29,669 nucleotides of DNA, from the IMG/VR virus record IMGVR_UViG_3300013102_000802, positions 1-29,669 of that record, one strand, 5' to 3'. The stretch comes from a virus. This document shows positions 22,274-29,669 of the stretch, one piece after another. Positions within the stretch are counted from its first letter, which is position 1, and each line of letters opens with the position of its first letter. A model generated the notes under the pieces. The model was not told the origin of the DNA, did not search any database, and was given only the letters and a program-made list of their open reading frames with translations. Made by a program: the position numbers and the translations under genes.

Positions 22274-22623
22274 GCTCGATTGTCCTGGACGTTAACAGCG
22301 TGGAGGTTGAGGTCACTGACTTCAACCCCACCGAGACAACCGGGAAAAAGCTGGTCAAGACCATGAACAGCACTGGCCGCGCGAAAGGTTATACCCAGGG
22401 TATCGCCACGTGGGAGCTGGCCATCACGGCAGTGGTGCCAAAGGATACCACCGTTAACTGGGCGCAGATTGCCGGGGCAAAACTGACCCAGACGCCGCTC
22501 GGCAGCGGCAAACGCACCACCTATCAGGATGTGTTTGTCACGCAGGTCGGTGAGCAGTACACCGTGGATAACGAGGCGCGTATCAACATCACCGCCTTTG
22601 CACTTAACAAAATTGAGGAATAA
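22255..22623 (+). CDS. M: Tail tube protein (Mu gpM-like)
   Basis: A 122-residue Mu-type tube protein. Marks: YVGSIVLDVNSVEVEVTDF, a GRAKGYTQGIATWELAITAV core and DNEARINITAFAL near the end. It forms stacked hexamers inside the sheath. Start ATG 22255 has GGAGACGAC upstream. TAATG overlap with the chaperone gene. Confidence 0.93.
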   Translation: MALEYVGSIVLDVNSVEVEVTDFNPTETTGKKLVKTMNSTGRAKGYTQGIATWELAITAVVPKDTTVNWAQIAGAKLTQTPLGSGKRTTYQDVFVTQVGEQYTVDNEARINITAFALNKIEE

Positions 22624-23012
22624 TGATGTCCGGGAACATTACCTGCACAGGTTCACTGCCGGTTGGCATTCTGTTTGATGGCAAGCTCCACCAGGACGTG
22701 GAACTGGGTCTGGCAACGGTCGGAGACGAGATTGCCGTGATTGAAGACGGCGTCTCTGACGCTGGCGTGCCGATTGCTGTGCTGGCCCGCACGCTGACGA
22801 AGATTGGCGACATTCCCGCTGAGAGCATTACCTATCAGTTGCTCTGCGACAATCTGGTCTCTGAGGATTATGCCTACCTGCGCACCCTGCGCGATGAGGT
22901 GAAAAAAAAGCTCAAATCCATGAGCAGCGCTTTACCGAATACCGGTACACAGTCATCCGGCTCGGACGATACGGCATCACAGAAGAGCAAATCCGACGCG
23001 CCAGCGCTGTAG
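22623..23012 (+). CDS. Tail assembly chaperone (Mu gp41-like), unshifted form
   Basis: A 129-residue protein: beta-rich start (SLPVGILFDGKLHQDVELGL), a helical TYQLLCDNLVSEDYAYLRTL part, and a polar Ser/Lys-rich tail after the slippery site. It sits between tube and tape measure, the standard place of tail chaperones made in two forms by frameshifting. SD GAGGAA lies at 22615-22620. The residues after the slip site are low complexity, whereas the -1 frame is protein-like. Confidence 0.88.
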   Translation: MMSGNITCTGSLPVGILFDGKLHQDVELGLATVGDEIAVIEDGVSDAGVPIAVLARTLTKIGDIPAESITYQLLCDNLVSEDYAYLRTLRDEVKKKLKSMSSALPNTGTQSSGSDDTASQKSKSDAPAL

Positions 23013-23134
23013 AGCTGGCCGGATGGCTGGATGCCATCACCCGCCGGGAAAACCCCAAAGCCTGGCAGAAAAACCGCACCGTTATCAGCCTGCGTCGCCC
23101 CCGTAAAAGGGCACGCAGCGCTGCTTCCCGCTAA
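22623..23134 (+). CDS. Tail assembly chaperone, -1 frameshift product (170 aa)
   Basis: A -1 shift at A AAA AAG (22904-22910) joins 96 residues of the first frame to 74 codons of the -1 frame, which end at TAA 23132-23134. The extension is a sensible helical protein (QRFTEYRYTVIRLGRYGITEEQ, then AVELAGWLDAI and a basic tail) and has no start codon or SD of its own. It fills the otherwise unexplained gap before the tape measure gene. Mu and many other tailed phages make a short and a long chaperone this way. Confidence 0.88.
22904..22910 (+). promoter_or_regulatory. Programmed -1 frameshift site A AAA AAG
   Basis: The heptamer is in the correct phase (A AAA AAG with the last two codons in the zero frame) inside an A8 run (22902-22909). 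It is the same heptamer as in E. coli dnaX, one of the most efficient in enterobacteria. An SD-like GAGGTG (22896-22901) is directly upstream, perhaps too close to stimulate. The A8 run could also cause polymerase slippage. Confidence 0.88.
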
Positions 23135-23146
23135 GAGGACTGCCCC

Positions 23147-25378
23147 GTGGCCCGTGATTTTGATACTCAGATTAAATTTGGCGTGCAGGATAACGCCACG
23201 CCCAAAATCCGGTCGTTATCCGAAGAGTTCCGCCGCATGTCCAGCGCCCGTGAGTCGCTGGGAATACGCTCAGAGCATAACATCCAGCGGGAAATCAGCC
23301 GCACGGTCGCGGCCTATAACCGACTTGAGCGTAGCGGCGTTCTGTCGGTCAAGGAGCAGGAACGGGCTTACCAGCGCATGCAGTCAACGGTCTCCCGTCT
23401 GCGACAGGAGATGGGCGAGACGCTGCGTGTCCAGGAGAAGATGAACCCGGCCCTACAGGAGTACCGCCGACAGGCGCAGGCCCGCGAAACGCTGGGTATT
23501 CGCTCCGAGCAGTCCATCCGCCGCGAGATTAACCAGACGCTGGCCGCGTACAACCGTCTCTCCCGCAGCGGCACCATGAGCGCCAGCGAACAGACCCGCG
23601 CATGGAACCAGACGCAGGCGACCGTTGCCAGGCTCAAACGCGAGCTGGGCGAAACCGAGCGCAGCTATCAGCGCCTTGCCCGCGTGGGCAAAACCGTGGG
23701 TGCCATCGGGGGCGGTCTGGTTGCCGGTGCAATGGTGATGCGCAAGCCCATCGAGAATCAGATGGAGTACGATTCCGAACTGCGCAAGGTGGCCAACTTC
23801 GCTTACAAGCATGACAATCTGGCCGGACGACAGTCGGGGATGACAGATATCGACAGTGCGATCAAAGCCGCGTTGCGTGACGGTGGCGGCGATATCAATG
23901 GCGCTTTTCATGGTCTGGAGGTGATGCTCCGCTCCGGCACCATGACCAGAGAGCAGGCCTATCGGGCGTTGCCTGGCGTCATGAAGAACGCCACCGCAAC
24001 CGAAACCGATGCGGCCTCTGTCGCCAGCCTTCAGTCCAGCGCGTTTAACTTTGGGCTTAACGAGAAGGATGCGCGAGCAGGCCTCAGTGTCACCACCACA
24101 ATGGCGCAGAACGGCATGGTGGATGTGCCACTGCTGGCCAAAGAGATGCCAAAGGCGCTGGAGTCTGCCAAGTCCATTGGCCTGCACGGTCGCACCGGCT
24201 TCTCACAGGTTGCTGCACTTTTTGAGGCGGCTGCACGCGGTGCTGGCTCCCCTGAAGAAGCGGCGACGTTCACCACCAACCTGCTCTCTGAGCTGTCTTC
24301 ACCGACGCTGGCCAACAATTTCAAGCAAATCAAAGTCGGCAAGCGCGGCCTTGATATTCGTGCGCTGATGCGTGCTGACGCGGCGAAGGGGCTGACCCCG
24401 CTTGATACTGTCGACCGGGCCATTCGCAGCATGGATGAGCACGATCCTCAGTTCGTGGACCTGAATAAGCAGATTGCCCGGACGGCTCCCGGTGAGGCCA
24501 GAGCGCAGCTGGAGGCATGACGCGACCAGATTCACGGCCAGAACGTGGGGAGAATCTTCACCAATGAATATTCCCGTATGGGCTTCCTGAACTGGGAGCG
24601 TAACAAGGACTACTACCACAAGCTGGTCGGGGAAGGTAACGAGCAGTTTGATATGCCTGCCGGGAAAACCTCAGCTGACCTTGACTTTGAGCTGGTGAAG
24701 GACAGCCCGGCATTTCAGGTCAACAAAGCCAAAAACGAAGCGGCCTTTTCATCCAATGATACTGCCTCTCCTTTCACTAAGTGGGTTGGGGAGGCGGCTG
24801 ATAAAGCGGCTGAGCTGGCGAAAGAATTTCCCAAACTGACCACCGCGATCAGCGGGGCTTATTCCGCCATTCAGGGCATCGGGGCCGCAGGTGGTGCCGG
24901 GCTGGGGGCACTGGCACTGGCGGGCGGGCAGAAGCTGTGGAAACGTCTCCGGGGCGGTGGCTCAGCTGTGGCAGAAGAAGCCGCCGAAACAGCTGCAAAA
25001 AGCGGAGGCCTACTCAGTAAAGGCGGAAGCCTGCTGGGCAAGGTCGTCCGTGCGCCACTGGCTGAAGGGTACATGGCTGCGGGCCAGTTTTACGACCAGT
25101 TTCTGGAGCGTGGCGACGATAAGGTTAAAAGGCTGAAAGAGGATGGCTACAACATCCCGGACAACATGCCTAAGCCAGTTGGCTTTCTGGATGCCTTTGA
25201 TGAAATCAAGAGCTTTTTCTCGCAGAACAGTACCGCAAAACCTGCGCCTGCTGGTGCAAATGTTCCCTACGGCCCGCAGGGGCCGCAGCAACCGATTGTG
25301 GCTAATATCTACCTCGACAGCCGCGAGGTGACAGATACGGTATTGCGCCGGATTGATGTTGATTCGAGGAGGAAATAG
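23147..25378 (+). pseudogene. Tail tape measure protein split by an in-frame TGA
   Basis: One reading frame of 743 sense codons from GTG 23147 (GAGG 8 nt upstream) to TAG 25376-25378, broken only by TGA at 24518-24520 (codon 458). The first part (457 aa) has a helical N-terminus with a 58-residue tandem repeat and a Gly-rich membrane-like stretch (VGAIGGGLVAGAMVM). The second part (24521-25378) has another hydrophobic stretch (YSAIQGIGAAGGAGLGALAL) and a C-terminus ending in a P/Q-rich segment. Both sides read as one protein, so the TGA is a nonsense mutation, a base error or a recoded stop; CGA to TGA is the simplest path. A GTG at 24545 has no SD, so the second half is probably not an independent gene. 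The tape measure sets tail length and must be full length. Confidence 0.85.
23246..23653 (+). repeat. Tandem 58-residue repeat in tape measure N-terminus
   Basis: Residues 34-91 and 112-169 align without gaps at about 62 % identity (36 of 58). Both contain ARE(S/T)LGIRSE, AAYNRL.RSG and RL(R/K).E.GE. The period is 78 residues (234 nt). An old duplication that lengthens the coiled-coil part of the tail ruler. Confidence 0.85.
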
Positions 25379-26697
25379 TGGCGGATACGATTAACGAGAT
25401 TGCTTCAGCGCTGGGGATAGACCTTCTGATGCCTGCCTCGTTCCGGGGCGTGGAGTTTGACTGCCTGTTTACCCGCGACACGCTGGCAAAGGACACCGTG
25501 TCCTACGCTTACCCGTACCGGGACGGCGAAGAGGTGGAAGACCAGGGGCTGAAGGCGGTGAACTTCCGCCTGCAGGCACTCTTCTGGGGCAACCGCTACC
25601 AGACGCAGCTTAAAGCCTTTTTAAATGCCCTTAAAACGGCGGGCACCGGCGAGCTGGTTCACCCGGTATACGGCTCTGTGCCGGACGTGCAGTTTCTGGA
25701 GGCCGGGGTTTTCCATGAGGTGGAACCGGTTAACGCTGTCACCGTCGACCTGGTCTTTGTGGAGAGCGGCAAGCCCGATGCGCTGTTCGCCACCACCCAT
25801 TACGAAGCAGACGGCGACAGTATTTTCGACAGCGCGATTGGCTGGTTCGGGGACGCAATGGACCGGCTTCGCGATATTCAGCAGGATATTGCCCGCGTCA
25901 CCAATATCATCGCCTCAGCCGAGTACGTGGTAAACGCCCTGGCAAACGAGGTGCAGTCCACCATCGGCAGCGCCCTCGACTATCTGGACTACCCGACCGC
26001 CTTTATCTCCGACCTGAAGCACCTGACCGGTGCATTCACTGACCGGCTGTCACTGAGCGAAGCTTCGCGCCTGTCAGACTGGAACGCGCTGACCGGGCTG
26101 AAGGACACCATGCTGACGTTACCGGCTCAGCGCACCACCTCGCAGCAGACCATGTCCTCCGGCAGCGTATTCGCTTCCACGCTACGCCGCGCCAGCGTGA
26201 TGCCGCAGAGCGATACGGAGATGATCAACCAGGCCATCCGACTGGTGGCCGTGAGCGAAATGACCGACACGGCCAGCGATATCTTTGTGAATGAGACCGC
26301 CTCCCCGACGCTGTCCTCCACCGATATTGAGCGCATCACCGGCGACGTGCGCACCCTGATTGTGGAGGCGATAGCGGCCCAGCGGGCGTCCGTCTCGGCG
26401 CGTATGGCCACTGCCGTTCGCGAGCAGGCCGGTACGCCGGACACCCGTCAGGATCAGGCCATCATTGCCGCGCTGCAGGAAAGCGCCTGGCACCTGCAGG
26501 AGCAGGCTCGCGGGCTGATTCTGGCGTTGCCGCCGCTGGTGCAGCGTCAGGTGACGCGTCGCTGTAATCTGCCCCTGCTGGCATTTGAGTGGTACGGCGA
26601 CGCGTCCCGCGCCACGCAGCTGGCCCGCCTCAATCCATCATTGCGCGAGTCAAATAACCTGAATCCGGGGGATGTGCTGTATGCCTGGGCAAGATGA
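25378..26697 (+). CDS. N: DNA circularisation / tail protein N (Mu gp43-like)
   Basis: A 439-residue protein of the Mu N family. The N-terminal domain contains FRGVEFDCLFTRDTLAKDTV, the YPYRDGEEVEDQGLKAVNF segment and FLNALKTAGTGELVHPVYG. The C-terminus (LARLNPSLRESNNLNPGDVL) looks like a LysM-type or tail-X-like module. It is a tail-tip or baseplate hub component. GTG 25378 overlaps the tape measure stop with GAGGAGG just before it. Confidence 0.92.
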   Translation: MADTINEIASALGIDLLMPASFRGVEFDCLFTRDTLAKDTVSYAYPYRDGEEVEDQGLKAVNFRLQALFWGNRYQTQLKAFLNALKTAGTGELVHPVYGSVPDVQFLEAGVFHEVEPVNAVTVDLVFVESGKPDALFATTHYEADGDSIFDSAIGWFGDAMDRLRDIQQDIARVTNIIASAEYVVNALANEVQSTIGSALDYLDYPTAFISDLKHLTGAFTDRLSLSEASRLSDWNALTGLKDTMLTLPAQRTTSQQTMSSGSVFASTLRRASVMPQSDTEMINQAIRLVAVSEMTDTASDIFVNETASPTLSSTDIERITGDVRTLIVEAIAAQRASVSARMATAVREQAGTPDTRQDQAIIAALQESAWHLQEQARGLILALPPLVQRQVTRRCNLPLLAFEWYGDASRATQLARLNPSLRESNNLNPGDVLYAWAR

Positions 26698-27799
26698 GCA
26701 GCGCCTGACGCTGCGTATCGGGGGGCGGTCGCACGACGACTGGGAGCGCTTCGAGGTGGATTCCGACCTGCTGACCCCCGCGGGCGGCTGGCAGTTGTCG
26801 GTCGGCACCGCCGAGCCGGTGTTGCCCGTGAACGTGGAGGCCGGAGCCAGAGCCGAGCTGCGCTACGGCGACAGCACCATCATGACCGGCATGATTGATG
26901 AACTGAGTCACGACGTGAGCCGTGGACAGCATATGCTGGAGCTGACCGGGCGCGACGCAGCGGCGGTATTGGTGGACTGTTCGGCCCCCATTTTTACCGC
27001 ACAGGAAATGACGCTGCAGGAGGTTATCTCGCAGGTGATTAAGCCGCTGGGCGTGACCACTATCCGCATGCAGGCTGAGAACCCCGGCAGCGTGAAGAAG
27101 GTCAGTATCGAGCCGGGAGACAGCGCGTGGGACGCCCTGAAACGTGTCGCCGAAATGAGCGGCCTGTGGCCGTGGATGGCCCCGGACGGTACGCTGATTA
27201 TCGGCGGGCCGGACTACAGCGCCACGCCGGTGGACACGCTCATCATGCACCGTAACGGGCAGAACAATAACCTGCTCAGGCTGGGCAAGCGTACCGATAT
27301 GAGCGGGCGTTACTCTCAGACCACGGTACTGGCGCAGGGCCACGGCACAGGGCATGAAGATGGCAAGGCAAACCGCAAATGCACGGTGAAAGATACCACC
27401 ATGACGCTCTACCGCCCGCGCATCGTGGTAGAGGGTGACTCACAGAGCGATGAAGAGGTGCAGTTTCGCGCCCGCAAGCTGCAGGCAGATGCCAGACTGA
27501 ACGGTTTTGCGCTCTCGGCCACCCTGCGGGGCTTCACCACCGCGAACGGCACGCTGTGGGCACCGGGCCAGCGGGTTTACGTTAAAAGCGACGTCCACGG
27601 GGTCGACGACGTTTACTTCATCATGCGCCGCACCTTCCGGGGCGGTCGTGGCCAGCGGCAGGAAACCTCGCTGCTGCTGCGTGAGGACGGTATCTGGCTG
27701 CCGGATGCATATCCGAAGTCCGGCCATCGCAAGGGACACCGGCGCGGCAAAAAAGACAAGGGACTGTGGACAACATGGGAGCAGGTCGACAATGCCTGA
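26681..27799 (+). CDS. P: Baseplate hub protein P (Mu gp44-like)
   Basis: A 372-residue protein of the Mu P / T4 gp27-like hub family. It starts LTLRIGGRSHDDWERFEVD and has SGRDAAAVLVD-like GRDAAAVLVDCSAP and SVKKVSIEPGDSAWDALKRV; the C-terminal end is basic. It forms the trimeric hub on which the spike sits. ATG 26681 (GGGGGA 8 nt upstream) is inside the last codons of N. Confidence 0.93.
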   Translation: MPGQDEQRLTLRIGGRSHDDWERFEVDSDLLTPAGGWQLSVGTAEPVLPVNVEAGARAELRYGDSTIMTGMIDELSHDVSRGQHMLELTGRDAAAVLVDCSAPIFTAQEMTLQEVISQVIKPLGVTTIRMQAENPGSVKKVSIEPGDSAWDALKRVAEMSGLWPWMAPDGTLIIGGPDYSATPVDTLIMHRNGQNNNLLRLGKRTDMSGRYSQTTVLAQGHGTGHEDGKANRKCTVKDTTMTLYRPRIVVEGDSQSDEEVQFRARKLQADARLNGFALSATLRGFTTANGTLWAPGQRVYVKSDVHGVDDVYFIMRRTFRGGRGQRQETSLLLREDGIWLPDAYPKSGHRKGHRRGKKDKGLWTTWEQVDNA

Positions 27800-28457
27800 T
27801 TTTTCTGGACTGGTAGATAAACGCATCCGTAAGGCGCTCAGCGGCATACGTCTGGCCTTTCGTGGCGTGCTGACCCGTATCACCACCACGGGGGGCGTAC
27901 AGACCGCGCAGGTGGCCGGACTGGCCCCTGAAGGGCTGGAAGGCATTGAGATGTTCCAGCAGTACGGTTTCACCACCGTACCGCCAGAGGGTGCGATGGC
28001 GATTGTGCTGCCGCTGGGCGGACGAACCAGTCACGGGATCGTGATTGCCACCGAACACAGCAGCTACCGTCTGCAGGGGCTGGAATCCGGTGAGGTGGCC
28101 ATCTATACCGATGAGGGAGCCAGCATCGTCCTGAAGCGTAACCGCATCATTGCTGTCACCTGCGACGACTGGGAGCTGAACTGCAAGCGCATGAAGGTTA
28201 ACGCCTCGGAGTCTGCAGCGTTCACCACGCCGGAGCTGAGTACCTCGGAGAAGCTGACCGCACAGGGGCTTATCAGCGGCAACGGCGGTATGGCCATTAA
28301 AGGCGGTGACGGTGGCGTGACGGCCTCGTTTGAGGGTAATATCAGCCATACGGGCGGCACCATCACCTCGGTGGCAGTCACCATCAACGGTGTTAAAATT
28401 GGGCCTCACATCCACGACACCCCGGATGGCCCGTCAGGCCCGCCCAAAAACGCATAA
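27792..28457 (+). CDS. Baseplate spike protein (Mu gp45-like, gpV family)
   Basis: A 221-residue protein with an OB-like N-terminal domain (residues about 15-95, PEGLEGIEMFQQYGFTTVPP and PLGGRTSHGIVIATE), then a repetitive beta-helix stretch and the tip motif KIGPHIHDTPDG. The H-I-H pair is the iron-binding apex of the Mu/P2 membrane-piercing spike. Overlaps P by 8 nt; the in-frame ATG further upstream lies within P. Confidence 0.93.
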   Translation: MPDFSGLVDKRIRKALSGIRLAFRGVLTRITTTGGVQTAQVAGLAPEGLEGIEMFQQYGFTTVPPEGAMAIVLPLGGRTSHGIVIATEHSSYRLQGLESGEVAIYTDEGASIVLKRNRIIAVTCDDWELNCKRMKVNASESAAFTTPELSTSEKLTAQGLISGNGGMAIKGGDGGVTASFEGNISHTGGTITSVAVTINGVKIGPHIHDTPDGPSGPPKNA

Positions 28458-28463
28458 CCCCCA

Positions 28464-28483
28464 CCGGGGCATTCCCGCCCCGG
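28464..28483. other. GC-rich hairpin between gp45 and the third late-promoter motif
   Basis: CCGGGGC (28464-28470), ATTCCC, GCCCCGG (28477-28483) is a perfect 7-bp inverted repeat beginning 6 nt after the gp45 stop. No T-run follows. It could slow or end transcription of the capsid/tail operon just before the next promoter. Confidence 0.5.
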
Positions 28484-28489
28484 ACTTAG

Positions 28490-28536
28490 CCGCTTCACCC
28501 CCGTACCTTCCTGCCTTAGCGCCCCTGCGGCATTCT
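28490..28536 (+). promoter_or_regulatory. Candidate late promoter 3 (baseplate wedge operon)
   Basis: CCGCTTCACCCCCGTA at 28490-28505, identical to the first copy, then CATTCT (28531-28536) at the same 41-bp offset. The -10 match is weak (3 of 6). The predicted start, near 28543, coincides with the gp46 ATG at 28544. By position it stands near PP of Mu. Confidence 0.6.
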
Positions 28537-28543
28537 GCCCGCT

Positions 28544-28894
28544 ATGGACGCCTATATCGATCACACCACCGGCGATTACACCGGACAACGCTGCAACGAC
28601 CTGCATAACGCGGTCTGGCTGCGTCTGCGCATTCGCAAGGGCACATACTGGGCTGACCCGCAGATGGGGTCTCGCCTGCACGAACTGGCCCGCGCGAAGG
28701 ATACGCCGCAGACCCGCACGCTGGCCCGCCAGTATGCCGAACAGGCGCTGCAGCCGCTGATTGATGACAAGCGGGCGACCACTGTTGATGTGGTCGTCAC
28801 CTCGCCTGAAACCGGCTGGCTGCTGCTTTCCATCACGGTCACCAGCGCGGGCGGGAATGTACTGACCTTCCGGCATCCGGTCAAAGTGGTTTAA
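28544..28894 (+). CDS. Baseplate wedge protein (GP46 / gp25-like)
   Basis: A 116-residue protein of the phage GP46 family: YIDHTTGDYTGQRCNDLHNAV, GTYWADPQMGSRLHELARAK, RQYAEQALQPLIDDKRA and the ending LTFRHPVKVV. It is a T4 gp25-like wedge component and sheath initiator. The start at MDAYIDH agrees with the family, and the next Met is at residue 41. There is no SD in the 20 nt before the ATG. Confidence 0.92.
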   Translation: MDAYIDHTTGDYTGQRCNDLHNAVWLRLRIRKGTYWADPQMGSRLHELARAKDTPQTRTLARQYAEQALQPLIDDKRATTVDVVVTSPETGWLLLSITVTSAGGNVLTFRHPVKVV

Positions 28895-28904
28895 ACGGGG
28901 AATT

Positions 28905-29669
28905 ATGGCTCGCAGCGTACCGGCACTCGCCGACATTACTCAACAACAGCTACGGGATATCCGCAACCAGCTACCGGATGCGGACGTCTCCGGTGACAGT
29001 GATTACGCCATCCGGGCGAACGCCGTCTCCGGCGTGGCGCAGGGTCTGTACAACGACCAGAGCTGGATACTGCGCCAGATATTTCCCGACACCGCCGATC
29101 ATGACTGGCTGGTGATGCACGCCCGCTCACGTGGCCTTTCCCCTAAACCCGCCAGCGCGGCAAGCGGTCAGGTCACGCTTACCGGCTCTGCGGGCCTGAA
29201 GGTGGCCAGCGGTCTGCAGTTCCGTCCGCGTAGCGGCAATGTCCTGTACCAGACCACGGCAGAGGCCGCCCTCAGCGATAAAGGCACCGTCACCGTGAGC
29301 GCCAGCGCCATGACTACTGGCGTCGTGGGCAACCTCGGCGACAACACCGCCGCCACGCTGCTCAGTGCGCCGCAGGGCATCGACAGCGCGGTAACGATAA
29401 AAACCATGCGCGGAGGGACAGATGCCGAGAGTGATACCTCATTGCTTTCGCGTCTGCTGGAGCTGATGCGCCGCCCGCCAGCCGGGGGCAATAAGTACGA
29501 CTATCGCCGCTGGGCGGTGGAGGTCAGCGGCGTATCGGAGGCGTATGTGTACCCCCTGCGCCGGGGCTACGGCACCGTGGACGTGGTGATTACCGCCAGC
29601 GGCGGCCTGCCGTCCGACGAGACTCTCAAGGCGGTGCAGGCCCATATCGACGACCAGCGCCCGGTTACA
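28905..29669 (+). CDS. Baseplate J-like protein (Mu gp47-like), partial
   Basis: The first 255 residues of a baseplate J family protein, cut by the window edge. Marks are ARSVPALADITQQQLRDI at the start, QIFPDTADHDWLVMHARSRG, the Gly/Thr/Ala-rich beta domain, and RGGTDAESDTSLLSRLLELM with PPAGGNKYDYRRWA, which is strongly conserved in the J family. It is the T4 gp6-like wedge. SD GGGGA lies 4 nt before ATG 28905. Confidence 0.95.
   Translation, partial: MARSVPALADITQQQLRDIRNQLPDADVSGDSDYAIRANAVSGVAQGLYNDQSWILRQIFPDTADHDWLVMHARSRGLSPKPASAASGQVTLTGSAGLKVASGLQFRPRSGNVLYQTTAEAALSDKGTVTVSASAMTTGVVGNLGDNTAATLLSAPQGIDSAVTIKTMRGGTDAESDTSLLSRLLELMRRPPAGGNKYDYRRWAVEVSGVSEAYVYPLRRGYGTVDVVITASGGLPSDETLKAVQAHIDDQRPVT

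Noticed and set aside
23031-23444. 137-codon plus-strand ORF at the tape measure start
   Set aside because: It overlaps the tape measure N-terminus in another frame and is low-complexity and basic. The codons before 23134 are better read as the -1 extension of the chaperone.
24545-25378. Independent gene from GTG 24545
   Set aside because: It is in the same frame as the tape measure N-terminal part, lacks an SD, and its first residues continue the upstream protein. Treated as the distal part of an interrupted gene.
27621-28415. 264-codon minus-strand ORF opposite P and gp45
   Set aside because: Shadow frame; both plus-strand genes are complete and conserved.
28890-28900. TTTAAACGGGG at the gp46 stop as another regulatory repeat
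   Set aside because: It coincides with the TTTAAACGGG repeats at 16846-16866, but here it spans a stop codon and the SD of the next gene, which explains it well enough.
1-29669. CRISPR array, tRNA, rRNA, insertion sequence or origin
   Set aside because: No regularly spaced repeats, no cloverleaf-like sequence and no second transposase were seen. The only transposition genes are the phage A and B. The prophage ends (attL/attR) are not in the window.

Overview
The window holds the left two thirds of a Mu-like transposable prophage. It runs from the repressor gene (left edge) to the baseplate J-like gene, which is cut by the right edge. Gene order is close to that of phage Mu and FluMu: c - ner - A - B - early accessory genes - gemA - mor - lysis - terminase - portal - F - G - I/Z - decoration - T - gp36 - gp37 - gp38 - L - M - gp41 - tape measure - N - P - gp45 - gp46 - gp47. 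The GC-rich coding style, the Mu-type proteins and an ANR-like regulator suggest a host in the Enterobacterales. I cannot name a genus. The left attachment end (attL), the tail fibres, any invertase and mom lie outside the window. No host chromosomal gene is visible.

Region 1 (1-720) is the lysogeny switch. A minus-strand repressor diverges from the early operon across a control region with two inverted pairs of AAAAAYACC-like half-sites, one of them a perfect 15-bp palindrome, plus a second palindrome next to ner. Region 2 (718-7672) is the early operon: ner, transposase A, ATPase B and about a dozen small, tightly overlapping accessory genes, ended by a clear terminator. Most of these genes have no known function. 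No Gam or Kil homologue was recognised. Region 3 (7673-8220) has no ordinary gene but carries four consecutive 26-29-codon ORFs, each predicting one hydrophobic helix. It also carries a near-consensus promoter that fires into a terminator. Region 4 (8221-9362) is a hypothetical gene, gemA and mor.

Region 5 (9370-16791) is the lysis, DNA-packaging and head-assembly operon. Region 6 (16927-28457) covers protease/scaffold, capsid, sheath, tube, tape measure and baseplate hub and spike. Region 7 (28490 onward) starts the baseplate wedge operon.

The most notable non-genic signal is a 16-bp motif, CCGCTTCACCCCYGTA. It occurs three times in intergenic DNA, at the heads of regions 5, 6 and 7. Each copy is followed at exactly the same distance by a -10-like hexamer. 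These are the positions of Mu late promoters Plys, PI and PP, so I propose a late regulon. The probable activator is the single Mor-family protein, since no separate C gene is present. Two corollaries are an RBS-occluding terminator in front of the endolysin, which the late promoter would bypass, and a possibly leaderless gp46 mRNA.

Other points are a dnaX-type A AAA AAG slippery site in the tail chaperone gene with a clear 74-codon -1 extension, and an in-frame TGA splitting the tape measure gene. If that TGA is real, the prophage probably cannot make normal tails unless the stop is read through.
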